64,000 nucleotides of DNA from JAUYQR01 sp050632395 (GTDB lineage: Bacteria > Pseudomonadota > Alphaproteobacteria > Rhodobacterales > Rhodobacteraceae): NCBI RefSeq assembly GCF_050632395.1, contig NZ_CP192600.1, positions 1,364,001 to 1,428,000 of the forward strand, given 5' to 3'. The notes under the pieces were generated by a model, which ran no database searches, was not told where the DNA came from, and was given only the letters and a program-made list of their open reading frames with translations. Shown here in pieces: positions 15,257 through 24,014 of this stretch; within the stretch, counting starts at the first letter, position 1, and each line of letters starts with the position of its first letter. Made by a program: the position numbers and the translations under genes.

Positions 15257-18166
15257 TCAGCCCTTGTTCTTGAGTGCCATCAGGACGGCGAACGGGTTGT
15301 CGGGGTCGATCGGCTTTTCGGGGCGCGGCGGGCGGGCCTCGTAGATCGGCTTTTTCTCGGGCTGCGGTTTGCCACCCTTGTGATCGCCGCGCTCGCCCCT
15401 GTCGCCCTTGCCCTTGTGCCGCTGGCCTTCGCCGGGTTTGCCCTGCGGCTTGCCGTCGCGGTTGCGGTCGCGGCGGTCGCCTTGTGGACGGTCGCCCTGC
15501 GGGCGGTCACCTTGCGGCTTGGCCTCGCCTTCGGCTTGCGGCTTGCGTTCGGGCCGGGCCGGGCGTTCAGCATTGCGTTCGGGGCGCTGGAAGCGGGGTT
15601 TGGGCGCCCAAGTAAAGGTGTAGAACACCTCCAGTTCAGGGGCGGCGGCCTCGGCTTCGGGTTCTGGTTCGGGCGGCGGGGCGAGGATCGAGACTTCCTC
15701 GGGGATCGGCTGGCCTGCGGCGATGGCAGCGGCGGCTTCGGCGGAGATTTCCGGGGCCTTCGGAGCCTCTGCGGTCTTGACCTTGGGGCGTTCGCCCTTT
15801 TCGGCCTTGTAGCCGAGGCCGGCCATCAGATCGACGAACTGGTCAAGCGTCATGCCGGTGATCGACAGCATGTCTGGCGTGGCCTCAAAGCCGGCGCGGC
15901 TGTCCTTCTGGCGCAGGATATCGGCCAGACGTTCGAGCATGTCGATGCGGATCGCACGGGTGCCGGCGGGGTGGTAACCGGCCAGCGTGTAGTGCTGTTT
16001 CGGCACGTCGGGGATGTTCGGGATGGTCACGAGGCCCGGCGGAGGGGATTCGGGGAATTCCTGCAAGCCGTTGAACAGCGACCAGAGCACAAGGCGCAGG
16101 CGCGTGGGGGCGGGTTTCAAGAGAAGCGGCAGGAAGACGGTGAACTGGCCAAAGCGCACGCCGTGCTTGCGCAGGGCACCGCGGGCCTCTTGGTCCAGTT
16201 CCTTGACCTCGTTCGCGACGGCGTCGCGTGGCAGGACACCCATTGCCTCCGACAGGCGGAAGGCGAAGCCACGGGCGAGACCTGTGAGGGCTTCGTCGCG
16301 GCCCATCGCGAGGAGGGGCTCGAACTGGGCGGCAACCTTGCGGTCGATGAAGTGTTGCAGGCGGCGGCGGACCTTTTCGATCACTTCCGGGCCGGCCTCG
16401 TCATCGACGAAGGGCTCCACCAGGGGTTTCGCCGGTTCGGCGCCCTTGATGAGCTTGCCCACCGCATTGGTGCCCCACATGAGGCCGCCCTGTTCGGTGA
16501 AATCAAGCTCGGTGTCCGGCGCGTTGTAGAAGCGGTCGGCGCGGAGGTGGAATTCGGGCTTCAGAGCCTGGATCGCGGCCTGCGCAAGGGTGCGGGCGGC
16601 GTCGGGCGACGTGCTGGCATCCTGACGGAAACGGAACCCTTCGAGACGGCCGACGAATTCGCCTTCGACCGTGACTTCGCCCTTGTCGTTCACTTCGGCC
16701 ACGAGAGCCTCCTTCTGCTTCAACCGGCGGAGGAGAACGCTCGTCCGCCGGTCAACAAATCTTTGCGTCAGGGCGGCATGGAGCGCGTCTGACAGGCGGT
16801 CTTCTACAGCGCGCGTCTCGCCCCGCCAATGGCTTTCGTCTTCAACCCAGTTTTTACGCTGCGCGATGTAGGTCCAGGTGCGGATATGTGCCAATCGGCG
16901 CGACAATGCGTCGATATCTCCCTCGGTCTTGTCGATCCGCTTGATCGAGGTTGCGAGCCAGTCGGTGGGGATGCGGCCGCCGCCAAGGCCGCGCCCGACG
17001 AGGAAATGGAAGATCCGGGTCAGAAGGGCCGCATGTTCCGGGCCGGAGGAGGAGCGGAAATCGGGGATGCGGCAGACATCCCACAAAAGCTGTACGCGTT
17101 TTGCATCGGTCAGCTTGTCATGCACCTCGGGAATCGCGGCGAGGGTTTTCAGCGCGGTGAGGTCGTCGGCGTCGCGGGCGCGGGTCAGCCATTCGTCGGA
17201 GGTGGGGTGTTCGAGGCTGCGGATCAGGCGGTCAGCGGTGCCGAACTCAAGCTGGGCGTTGCGCCAGTGGAGTTTCTTCACGGGCGAAAAGCGGTGCGAT
17301 TCGATGGCCTCGATCAGGTCTTCGTCGAAGGGGCGCGCCTCGCCGGTGACGCCGAAGGTGCCGTCTTCGGTGTGGCGCCCGGCGCGTCCGGCGATCTGGG
17401 CCAGTTCCTGCGGGTAAAGCGCGCGCATCCGGCGGCCGTCGAATTTCGCGGTGGAGGAGAAGGCGACGTGGCCGATGTCGAGGTTGAGGCCCATCCCGAT
17501 CGCGTCGGTGGCGACGAGGTAATCGACATCGCCGTTCTGGTAGAGGGCAACCTGCGCGTTGCGGGTGCGGGGGGAGAGCGCGCCCATGACCACGGCGCAA
17601 CCGCCCTTCTGGCGACGGATAAGTTCCGCGATGGCGTAGACGTTTTCGACCGAAAACCCGACGATGGCGGAACGCGGCGGCATCCGGCTGATCTTTTTCG
17701 AGCCGGTGTAGGAGAGCGTCGAAAAGCGGTCGCGTTTCAGGAAGGTGACGTGCGGGATGAGGGCCGCGATGGCGCTGCGCATGGTGTCGGAGCCGAGGAA
17801 AAGGGTTTCGAGGAGGCCGCGGGCGCGCAAGAGACGGTCGGTGAACACGTGGCCCCGGTCGGCATCGGCGCACAGTTGGATTTCGTCGACGGCGACGAAA
17901 TCGGCACCGATTTCAAGCGGCATCGCCTCAACCGTGCAAACCCAATACTGGGTGCGGTCGGGAACGATGCGTTCTTCGCCGGTGACCAGCGCCACGACGG
18001 AGGGGCCGACCTTGGCGACGATGCGGTCGTAAACCTCGCGCGCAAGCAGGCGCAGCGGCAGGCCGATGACGCCGGTGCGGTGCGCCAGCATCCGGTCGAT
18101 GGCGTAATGTGTCTTGCCGGTGTTCGTCGGCCCGAGGACCGCCGTCACCCGCCGGGTGGCGTCCAT
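15257..18166 (-). CDS. SUV3-like superfamily II RNA helicase
   Basis: This 969-residue helicase resembles the mitochondrial degradosome helicase SUV3. Motif I GPTNTGKTH is at residues 12-20, the DEIQ form of motif II (VAVDEIQLCADADRG) near 92, and motif VI QIAGRAGRH near 265, all in the first 300 residues, followed by SUV3-type helical regions. The last 150 residues are low-complexity and charged, with a tandem PQGDR repeat and many KGD/RGD-like steps, probably an RNA-binding tail. In mitochondria SUV3 works with PNPase to unwind RNA for decay; a similar role here is inferred. The TPR gene's stop lies 5 nt upstream of this ATG, and the S4 gene follows directly. Confidence 0.9.
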   Translation of the reverse strand: MDATRRVTAVLGPTNTGKTHYAIDRMLAHRTGVIGLPLRLLAREVYDRIVAKVGPSVVALVTGEERIVPDRTQYWVCTVEAMPLEIGADFVAVDEIQLCADADRGHVFTDRLLRARGLLETLFLGSDTMRSAIAALIPHVTFLKRDRFSTLSYTGSKKISRMPPRSAIVGFSVENVYAIAELIRRQKGGCAVVMGALSPRTRNAQVALYQNGDVDYLVATDAIGMGLNLDIGHVAFSSTAKFDGRRMRALYPQELAQIAGRAGRHTEDGTFGVTGEARPFDEDLIEAIESHRFSPVKKLHWRNAQLEFGTADRLIRSLEHPTSDEWLTRARDADDLTALKTLAAIPEVHDKLTDAKRVQLLWDVCRIPDFRSSSGPEHAALLTRIFHFLVGRGLGGGRIPTDWLATSIKRIDKTEGDIDALSRRLAHIRTWTYIAQRKNWVEDESHWRGETRAVEDRLSDALHAALTQRFVDRRTSVLLRRLKQKEALVAEVNDKGEVTVEGEFVGRLEGFRFRQDASTSPDAARTLAQAAIQALKPEFHLRADRFYNAPDTELDFTEQGGLMWGTNAVGKLIKGAEPAKPLVEPFVDDEAGPEVIEKVRRRLQHFIDRKVAAQFEPLLAMGRDEALTGLARGFAFRLSEAMGVLPRDAVANEVKELDQEARGALRKHGVRFGQFTVFLPLLLKPAPTRLRLVLWSLFNGLQEFPESPPPGLVTIPNIPDVPKQHYTLAGYHPAGTRAIRIDMLERLADILRQKDSRAGFEATPDMLSITGMTLDQFVDLMAGLGYKAEKGERPKVKTAEAPKAPEISAEAAAAIAAGQPIPEEVSILAPPPEPEPEAEAAAPELEVFYTFTWAPKPRFQRPERNAERPARPERKPQAEGEAKPQGDRPQGDRPQGDRRDRNRDGKPQGKPGEGQRHKGKGDRGERGDHKGGKPQPEKKPIYEARPPRPEKPIDPDNPFAVLMALKNKG

Positions 18167-18171
18167 CTGAA

Positions 18172-18735
18172 TTAAAGCTCCTGCCCCTCGGCTTCGGTTT
18201 CGAGACGCTCGATGGCGTCCTTTACGCCTTCCAGGTTCGGGTGCAAGGCGAGCGCGGCCTTGTAAACCTCAAGCGCGCGTTCGGGTTTGCCCGATTCTTC
18301 GAGGATCATCCCGAGGCCTGACAAGGCGCCGAAATGCCGGGGGTTGAGGGTCAGGGTATGGGCAATGTCGGAGACCGCGGGGCCAAATTCGCCCATGTTG
18401 TAAAAGGCGGTGGCGCGGGCATTCCACGCTTCGGCAAAGTCGGGCGTCTGGTCGATGATCGCGGTGAAATGGTCGATGGCGGTCTGATTGTCACCGGCCG
18501 CCATCGCGTCGCGGCCGCGCTGCAACAGAAGATCCATCGCGGGCGAGCCGGATTTCGACCATTCGATCCAGATTTCGCTTTCGATCCGACCGGCGGCTTC
18601 CGCCTCGGCGGTTTTCAGGCGGGAAAAGAGGTCGTCAAGCTTGGCGGTGTCTTCGGCGGCAGCGACGGCGCATGTCAGCAGCAGCGGCAAGAGTGCCGCA
18701 ACGATAGCATTGAGAAACCCGCGCCACACTTTCAT
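18172..18735 (-). CDS. Tetratricopeptide-repeat periplasmic protein
   Basis: This 187-residue protein has an N-terminal signal peptide (hydrophobic core AIVAALLPLLLTCAVAAA) followed by three TPR-like helical hairpins: GDNQTAIDHFTAIIDQTPDFAEAW, GEFGPAVSDIAHTLTLNPRH and GKPERALEVYKAALALHPN (each starting near residues 81, 115 and 149). TPRs mediate protein-protein contacts, and the partner is unknown. It begins the operon TPR-helicase-S4, with the helicase ATG 5 nt after its stop. A periplasmic protein in front of an RNA helicase has no obvious functional link, so co-location may be incidental. Confidence 0.85.
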   Translation of the reverse strand: MKVWRGFLNAIVAALLPLLLTCAVAAAEDTAKLDDLFSRLKTAEAEAAGRIESEIWIEWSKSGSPAMDLLLQRGRDAMAAGDNQTAIDHFTAIIDQTPDFAEAWNARATAFYNMGEFGPAVSDIAHTLTLNPRHFGALSGLGMILEESGKPERALEVYKAALALHPNLEGVKDAIERLETEAEGQEL

Positions 18736-18801
18736 AGTTCAATGGTAGCCGATCCGCGACGGATTGCCAGAGGCCCGAGGGTCACGAATGGGAGACAATG
18801 T

Positions 18802-19089
18802 ATGAGCGAGATGATTGATGCAGCGGTCCGGGTGCTGAGCGCCAAGCTGTCGGGCGGCTTTGACGGTGTGGCGAAGTTCGTTATTCCGGGCGAAGGTGCG
18901 ATCATGCTGGACGCCGAAGGCGTGCGCGCCGGCGATGAGGAGGCGGACGTGACGCTGACGGCTGACGCGGACGTGTTTCGCGCTATCCTTGAGGGCGACA
19001 TGAACGCCACCTCGGCCTTCATGCAGGGCAAGCTGAAAGTGGATGGCAGCATGGGCATGGCGATGAAGATCGGGTCGGTTCTGGCGTGA
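18802..19089 (+). CDS. SCP2 sterol-binding domain protein
   Basis: This compact 95-residue protein is formed by a single SCP2 domain: the strand pattern AKFVIPGEGAIMLDAEGV, then EEADVTLTADADVFRAILEGDMN and a C-terminal helix AFMQGKLKVDGSMGMAMKIG. SCP2 domains bind lipids or fatty acyl groups in a hydrophobic tunnel. The ATG at 18802 follows GGGAGA with proper spacing. It overlaps the following alpha/beta-hydrolase (GTG start at 19086) by 4 nt, so lipid carrier and esterase are translated together, which fits a role in lipid turnover. Confidence 0.88.
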   Translation: MSEMIDAAVRVLSAKLSGGFDGVAKFVIPGEGAIMLDAEGVRAGDEEADVTLTADADVFRAILEGDMNATSAFMQGKLKVDGSMGMAMKIGSVLA

Positions 19090-20018
19090 GCGAGGCCCCC
19101 TTTTACACCGATGTGGCCGACGCGCCGCCGGGGGGCCGGACGGTCTGGGTGACGACGCGCGACGCCGTACGCCTGCGCGTGACATCCTGGGCCGGGGGGG
19201 CGAAGGGGACGGTGTTCCTGTTTCCCGGCCGCACCGAATGCATCGAGAAATATGGCCGTGCGGCGGGCGATCTGCTTGCGCGCGGCTATTCGGTGATAAC
19301 GATAGACTGGCGCGGGCAGGGGCTGGCGGCCCGTGCCTTGCGCGACCCGATGAGCGGGCATGTCGATGACTTTGCCGAATATCAGGCCGACGTCGATGCG
19401 ATGATCGTCGAGGCGGACCGGGCGGGACTGCCGCAGCCGCATTTCCTGATGTCGCATTCGATGGGCGGCTGCATCGGCCTGAGGTCGCTGATCCGTGGCC
19501 TGCCGTTCCGCGCGGCGGCGTTTTCCGCGCCGATGTGGGGGATTTCGATGGCGACGTGGCTGCGGCCCGTGGCCCATGTGGTCACGCATCTGTCGACGTA
19601 TTTCGGCCAGCGCCACCGCTATGCGCCGGGCACCGGGCCGGTCACATATCTTGCCGAGGCGGCGTTTCAGGGCAACGTGCTGACGACCGATCCCGAGATG
19701 TGGGAGTATATGCGGGTGCAGGTGGTCAACCATCCGGAACTCGCGGTAGGCGGGCCGTCGCTGGCGTGGCTGCGCGCTGCGCTGCGGGAATGTGGCGCGC
19801 TGTCGGTGCTGCCCTCGCCGCCGGTTCCGGCCTATTGCGCGCTGGGCACGGCGGAAAAAGTGGTGGACGTGGGCCCGGTGCATCTGCGGATGGCGGGGTG
19901 GAAGCGGGCCGAACTGGACCTTTACGAGGGGGCCGAGCACGAGATCATGATGGAGGGCCCGGCGATGCGGAAACGCTTTTTCGACAAGGCGGCCGCGCTG
20001 TACGACGCGCACCGCTAG
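19086..20018 (+). CDS. Alpha/beta-hydrolase, lysophospholipase-like
   Basis: This 310-residue serine hydrolase resembles PldB. The oxyanion region is VFLFPGRTECIEKYG, followed by VITIDWRGQGLA. The nucleophile elbow SHSMGG puts the catalytic serine near residue 122. The final catalytic His is likely in GAEHEIMMEG close to the C-terminus. PldB-type enzymes hydrolyse lysophospholipids or monoacylglycerols, and the partner SCP2 gene with which it overlaps by 4 nt supports a lipid substrate. The start is GTG (19086-19088). It converges on nusB with only 3 nt between the stop codons. Confidence 0.87.
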   Translation: MSEAPFYTDVADAPPGGRTVWVTTRDAVRLRVTSWAGGAKGTVFLFPGRTECIEKYGRAAGDLLARGYSVITIDWRGQGLAARALRDPMSGHVDDFAEYQADVDAMIVEADRAGLPQPHFLMSHSMGGCIGLRSLIRGLPFRAAAFSAPMWGISMATWLRPVAHVVTHLSTYFGQRHRYAPGTGPVTYLAEAAFQGNVLTTDPEMWEYMRVQVVNHPELAVGGPSLAWLRAALRECGALSVLPSPPVPAYCALGTAEKVVDVGPVHLRMAGWKRAELDLYEGAEHEIMMEGPAMRKRFFDKAAALYDAHR

Positions 20019-20021
20019 AGA

Positions 20022-20480
20022 TCAGAACGCCTCGGGCTTGGCCTCGCGTGCCATGTGGTCGAGGACGGCGTTGACGAACTTCGGTTCCTTGCCGTCGGGG
20101 AAGAAGGCCTTGGCCACGTCGACGTATTCGTTGATCGCGACCTTGGGCGGGGTGGCCAGATCGATGATCTCGGCCCCGGCGGCGCGGAACAGGGCGCGCA
20201 GGACCGGGTCGATCCGGTCGATCGGCCAGGCGGCGATCAGGGCGCGGTCGGTCAACTGGTCGATGCGGGCCTGCCAGTTCACCGCGGCGGCGACGATGGC
20301 GCGGAAATGGTCGACGTTGCCTTCGGCAAACTCGCCCTCGTCGTAGGTGGCACCGAAGCGGTGGGTTTCAAATTCGCTCGTCACGTCCTCGACGGTCTGG
20401 CCAGAGACTTCCATCTGGAACAGCGCCTGCACGGCATAAAGCCGCGAGGCTGACTTCATCTGGCGTTTGTCGGTCTTCAT
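20022..20480 (-). CDS. nusB: Transcription antitermination factor NusB
   Basis: NusB binds boxA of rRNA leaders with NusE (S10) to prevent premature termination. The 152-residue all-helical protein begins MKTDKRQMKSASRLYAVQAL and ends with the conserved PKFVNAVLDHMAREA. The ATG at 20478-20480 overlaps the ribH stop codon as ATGA, so the upstream in-frame extension is rejected. The order ribBA-ribH-nusB is widespread in alphaproteobacteria and is seen here on the minus strand. Confidence 0.95.
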   Translation of the reverse strand: MKTDKRQMKSASRLYAVQALFQMEVSGQTVEDVTSEFETHRFGATYDEGEFAEGNVDHFRAIVAAAVNWQARIDQLTDRALIAAWPIDRIDPVLRALFRAAGAEIIDLATPPKVAINEYVDVAKAFFPDGKEPKFVNAVLDHMAREAKPEAF

Positions 20481-20977
20481 GCGCGAAAGCCAATTCCCTT
20501 GCTGGACCCGGCCCATTTGCGCGAAAGGGCCACAAGGTGCAAGGCCGCCGCTGCGGCACCGCCGCCTTTGTTCTGCCCGGCGGGGTCGGCGCGAACCTCG
20601 GCTTGTGCGCGGTTCTCGACAGTGAGGATGCCGTTGCCGATGCAGGCCCCTTGCAGGCCCAGCAGGCTGAGCGCGCGAGAACTGTCGTTGCAGACAGTGT
20701 CGTAATGCGTGGTCTCGCCCCGGATCACGCAGCCAAGGGCGACGTAGCCGTCATAATCGGCCAGCCGTTCGGCAAGCGCGATGGCGGATGGCACTTCAAG
20801 CGCGCCCGGAACCTCGATCATGTCAACCTCGGCACCGGCGGCGGCACCGGTGGCGCGGGCCCCGGCGATCAGGTTGTCGGCGATGTCCTTGTAGTACGGC
20901 GCAACCACGATCAGCAATTTCACTGGCTTGTCAAAGCTGGGCAGCGGCAGTGTGTAATGGGTCTCAACGCTGGCCAT
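20477..20977 (-). CDS. ribH: 6,7-dimethyl-8-ribityllumazine synthase
   Basis: RibH condenses 5-amino-6-ribitylaminouracil with 3,4-dihydroxybutanone 4-phosphate, giving the substrate of RibE. In the 166-residue protein the conserved loops are EVPGALEVP (residues about 55-63), ALGCVIRGETTHYDTVCND (about 80-98, including the catalytic His) and GNGILTVENRAQAEVR near 113. It lies 4 nt after ribB(A) and overlaps nusB by 4 nt. The enzyme acts in the cytosol as a homopentamer or icosahedral shell. Confidence 0.95.
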   Translation of the reverse strand: MASVETHYTLPLPSFDKPVKLLIVVAPYYKDIADNLIAGARATGAAAGAEVDMIEVPGALEVPSAIALAERLADYDGYVALGCVIRGETTHYDTVCNDSSRALSLLGLQGACIGNGILTVENRAQAEVRADPAGQNKGGGAAAAALHLVALSRKWAGSSKGIGFRA

Positions 20978-20981
20978 CGGG

Positions 20982-22073
20982 TTATTCCTTGATCGGGCGG
21001 GTGCCGGCTATGGTCAGGCCGTAGCCTTCCAGCCCCACCAGTTTCGGCGCGACCGAGTTCGTGACCAGAGTGATCGCCGACAGGCCGAGCGCCGACAGGA
21101 TCTGCGCGCCGATGCCGTATTGGCGCAAGGTTTGCGGCGAATGTTCGCCGTCTTCGACCATCTTCATCGTGGTGTCGCGCAAGAGCACGACCACACCGCG
21201 GCCTTCGGCGGCGATGGTGCGCATCGCGGCGGGCAGGTCACTGCCGGTTCCAAGGCCAAGCACGTCTTCCAGCGGGTTCAGCGCGTGGACGCGGACCAGC
21301 ACCGGCTCGGGCGAGGTGAGGTCGCCCTTGCTGAGCACGACATGGTCGGCGCCCTGCGTGTCGTCGGTGTAGACGCGCATCAGCCAGTCGCCACCGTGGA
21401 CCGAGGACACCGCCTTGACCGAACGTTCGCGCACGAGGTTGTCGTGGCGGCGGCGGTAGGCGATCAGGTCGCTGATCGTGCCGATCTTCAGGCCGTGCTT
21501 CTGGCCGAACTTGATAAGGTCGGGCAGGCGGGCCATCGTGCCATCGTCGTTCATCACTTCGCAGATCACGCCCGAGGGGTTCAGGCCGGCAAGACGGCTG
21601 ACGTCAACTGCAGCCTCGGTATGGCCAGAGCGGACCAGAACGCCGCCGTCGCGGGCGCGCAGCGGGAAGATATGGCCGGGGCTGGCGATGTCGGCTGGAC
21701 CTTTTGTCGGATCGGTCGCCACCGCGACGGTGCGCGCCCGGTCGGCGGCCGAAATGCCGGTGTCGATGCCTTCGACCGCCTCGATCGACAGGGTGAAGGC
21801 CGAGGAATGGCGCGAGGAATTCTTGCGGTCCATCAGCTGCAGGCCAAGCTGGTCGACCCGGTCGGCGGTGAGCGCAAGGCAGATCAGGCCTCGCCCGTGG
21901 GTAGCCATGAAGTTGATCGCATTCGGCGTGCACATCTGCGCGGGGATCACGAGATCGCCCTCGTTCTCGCGATCCTCGTGGTCCACTAGGATGAACATCC
22001 GCCCGTTGCGGGCATCTTCGATGATTTCCTCGGTCGAGGAGATGGCATCGGAATAGGAGGTGGTTTCGGTCAT
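20982..22073 (-). CDS. ribB: 3,4-dihydroxy-2-butanone-4-phosphate synthase with degenerate GTP cyclohydrolase II domain
   Basis: The N-terminal half (residues 1-210) is a complete RibB: DHEDRENEGDLVIPAQ, HGRGLICLALT, RHSSAFTLSIEA and GHTEAAVDVSRLAG are all present, so it should convert ribulose 5-phosphate to the four-carbon riboflavin precursor. The C-terminal half resembles RibA (LVRVHALNPLEDVLG, AEGRGVVVLLRD) but lacks the zinc-ligand cysteines (CxxGD...CDC) and the dinucleotide-hydrolysing core, so it is unlikely to open GTP. A separate ribA would be needed elsewhere. The start is the ATG at 22073, GCGGAG 9 nt upstream; an ATG at 22097 is possible. First gene of ribB-ribH-nusB. Confidence 0.93.
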   Translation of the reverse strand: MTETTSYSDAISSTEEIIEDARNGRMFILVDHEDRENEGDLVIPAQMCTPNAINFMATHGRGLICLALTADRVDQLGLQLMDRKNSSRHSSAFTLSIEAVEGIDTGISAADRARTVAVATDPTKGPADIASPGHIFPLRARDGGVLVRSGHTEAAVDVSRLAGLNPSGVICEVMNDDGTMARLPDLIKFGQKHGLKIGTISDLIAYRRRHDNLVRERSVKAVSSVHGGDWLMRVYTDDTQGADHVVLSKGDLTSPEPVLVRVHALNPLEDVLGLGTGSDLPAAMRTIAAEGRGVVVLLRDTTMKMVEDGEHSPQTLRQYGIGAQILSALGLSAITLVTNSVAPKLVGLEGYGLTIAGTRPIKE

Positions 22074-22171
22074 GGCGACAGGCTCCGCGGCGGGCATGGG
22101 CTGCCGTGTAACGCGGCGAGGCGGCAAATGCCAGAGCCGCTTGGTCTGCGGTGGCGCGCAGTCGGTGTGTG

Positions 22172-22930
22172 TTATGCGGCGGCGGCGGCGAGGGCTGCGA
22201 GGCAGGCCGCTTCGGCCAGCTGCTGCGACGCACCGAGGATGTCGCCGGTCTGTCCACCGATGCGGCGCTGTGCGGTGCGGGCAAGAAGGGCTGCGGTGAG
22301 GGCGGTGCCGATCAGCATGGCGATGGCGGTGCGGCCGGTAAGGACAAGGGCGATGAGGGCGGCAATGGCGGCACCGGCGGCGGCGATGGCAGGGTCCGGC
22401 GCGCCTGTGCTGTGCGACAGGCCCGAGCCGCGCGCGTTTGGCAGATGCGCCATCATGAGCGCCATCGGCGCACGGCTGAGCGCCCCGACGGCGATCAGCG
22501 CAGCCCAGTGGTGGCCGCTGGCAAGGATCGTCGTCAGCGCCGACCAGCGCGCCAGCGTGACGAGGAGGAGCGCCAGAACACCGTAGCTTCCGACGCGGCT
22601 GTCCTTCATAATCTCGAGGCGCCGTTCGCGGTTCCAGCCACCGAAGAGGCCGTCGGCGGTGTCGGAAAGGCCGTCTTCGTGCAGCCCGCCGGTGAGGCAG
22701 GCGAGGGTGGTCAGCGTGGCGGCGGCGGTCACGCCGGGTGTCAGGCCAAGCATCAGGCACAGCGAGGCTGCAAGCGCGGCCAGCGCGCCGAGGATCGCGC
22801 CGACCAGAGGCCAGGCCCAGGCCGAGGCGGCCCCACGAGGCTCGTGGTTGGGCAGGGGCAGGCGGCTGAGAAGTGCCGCCGCAGACAGAAGGTCTGGCAT
22901 GAAGCGCGCCATGATGTCGCGTGCGGTCAT
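22172..22930 (-). CDS. cobS: Adenosylcobinamide-GDP ribazoletransferase (cobalamin synthase)
   Basis: CobS joins adenosylcobinamide-GDP to alpha-ribazole, the last step of cobalamin assembly, in the inner membrane. The 252-residue protein has six to seven hydrophobic segments and the signature TGGLHEDGLSDTADGLFGG (about residues 82-100), with the conserved acidic residues, followed by IMKDSRVGSYG. The ATG at 22930 follows GGGAAGGG. It is divergent from cobT, which makes the alpha-ribazole phosphate precursor, across an 80-nt shared promoter region; no cobalamin riboswitch fits in that space. Confidence 0.95.
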   Translation of the reverse strand: MTARDIMARFMPDLLSAAALLSRLPLPNHEPRGAASAWAWPLVGAILGALAALAASLCLMLGLTPGVTAAATLTTLACLTGGLHEDGLSDTADGLFGGWNRERRLEIMKDSRVGSYGVLALLLVTLARWSALTTILASGHHWAALIAVGALSRAPMALMMAHLPNARGSGLSHSTGAPDPAIAAAGAAIAALIALVLTGRTAIAMLIGTALTAALLARTAQRRIGGQTGDILGASQQLAEAACLAALAAAAA

Positions 22931-23009
22931 CAAAGCGGCCCTTCCCGGCTGGCGTTTCGATCCCCCCTCAGGTAGCCCGAGGCGGAGACAGGATCAATCG
23001 GAGAGCATC

Positions 23010-24014
23010 ATGGCGTTTCAGTCGCTGGCAGAGTTCGCGGCCCTTTTGCAGGCGCTGCCTGCACCCGACGCGGCGGCCATCGCGGCAGCCGAGGCGCGCA
23101 ACGGGATGCTGACCAAGCCACCGGGCGCGCTGGGGCGGCTGGAGGCGGTGGCGATCTGGATGGCGGGCTGGCAAGGCACCGACCGGCCAAGTGCCAAGGC
23201 ACCGCAGATTGTGATCTTCGCCGGAAATCATGGCGTTACCGCGCGCGGCGTGTCAGCCTTTCCGGCTGAGGTGACGGTGCAGATGGTGGCGAATTTCACT
23301 GCGGGCGGGGCGGCGATCAACCAGCTTGCGAAAGCGTTCGGGGCGCGGCTGGATGTTCACGCGCTGGATCTGGACCGGCCAACGGCGGATTTCACCGAGA
23401 AACCCGCGATGACCGAGGCCGAGGTCGTGGCGGCGCTTTTGGCCGGGTGGAACGCGGTGGACCCTGCGGCTGACCTGTTTGTCGCGGGTGAGATGGGCAT
23501 CGGCAACACCACGGTTGCGGCGGCGCTTGCGGCGGCGCTTTATGGCGGCACGGGCTGGGCAGGCCGCGGCACGGGCGTCAATGACGCGGGGCTGGCGCGC
23601 AAGGAGGCTGCGGTGGCCGAAGGGGTAGCGCGCCATGCGGGCGTGCTGGGCGACCCGTTGCAGGTGCTGCGCTGCCTTGGCGGGCGCGAGATCGCGGCAA
23701 TGGCCGGGGCGATTGCCCGGGCGCGGAAGGAACGGGTGCCGGTGATCCTTGACGGGTTCATCGTGTGCGCGGCGGCGGCGGTGCTGGCGAAGGCGGCACC
23801 CGGCGCGCTGGACCATTGCATCGCCGGGCATCTGAGCGCCGAGGGCGCGCATCGGCGGCTGCTGGACGCGCTGGGGCTGGAGCCGCTGTTGTCGCTGGGC
23901 TTGCGGCTGGGCGAAGGCTCTGGGGCGGCGCTGGCGATTGGTGTAGTGCAGGGCGCGGTTGCCTGCCATTCCGGCATGATGACCTTTGCCGAAGCCGGGG
24001 TGGCTGCGGGGTAG
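23010..24014 (+). CDS. cobT: Nicotinate-nucleotide--dimethylbenzimidazole phosphoribosyltransferase
   Basis: CobT transfers ribose phosphate from nicotinate mononucleotide to dimethylbenzimidazole, forming the lower ligand of cobalamin. The 334-residue protein contains KPPGALGRLE near residue 31, FAGNHGV near 72, the phosphate-binding GEMGIGNTT near 158, and LGEGSGAAL near the C-terminus with the expected catalytic glutamate. The ATG at 23010 is preceded by GGAGAG. It is divergent from cobS and adjacent at its 3' end to the Kef antiporter gene, with no bases between the stop codons. Confidence 0.95.
   Translation: MAFQSLAEFAALLQALPAPDAAAIAAAEARNGMLTKPPGALGRLEAVAIWMAGWQGTDRPSAKAPQIVIFAGNHGVTARGVSAFPAEVTVQMVANFTAGGAAINQLAKAFGARLDVHALDLDRPTADFTEKPAMTEAEVVAALLAGWNAVDPAADLFVAGEMGIGNTTVAAALAAALYGGTGWAGRGTGVNDAGLARKEAAVAEGVARHAGVLGDPLQVLRCLGGREIAAMAGAIARARKERVPVILDGFIVCAAAAVLAKAAPGALDHCIAGHLSAEGAHRRLLDALGLEPLLSLGLRLGEGSGAALAIGVVQGAVACHSGMMTFAEAGVAAG

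Noticed and set aside
15053..18175. Long plus-strand frames opposite the SUV3-like helicase
   Set aside because: The minus strand holds conserved helicase motifs throughout; the opposite frames show none.
22931..23009. Cobalamin riboswitch between cobS and cobT
   Set aside because: The interval is only 79 nt and lacks the B12 box.
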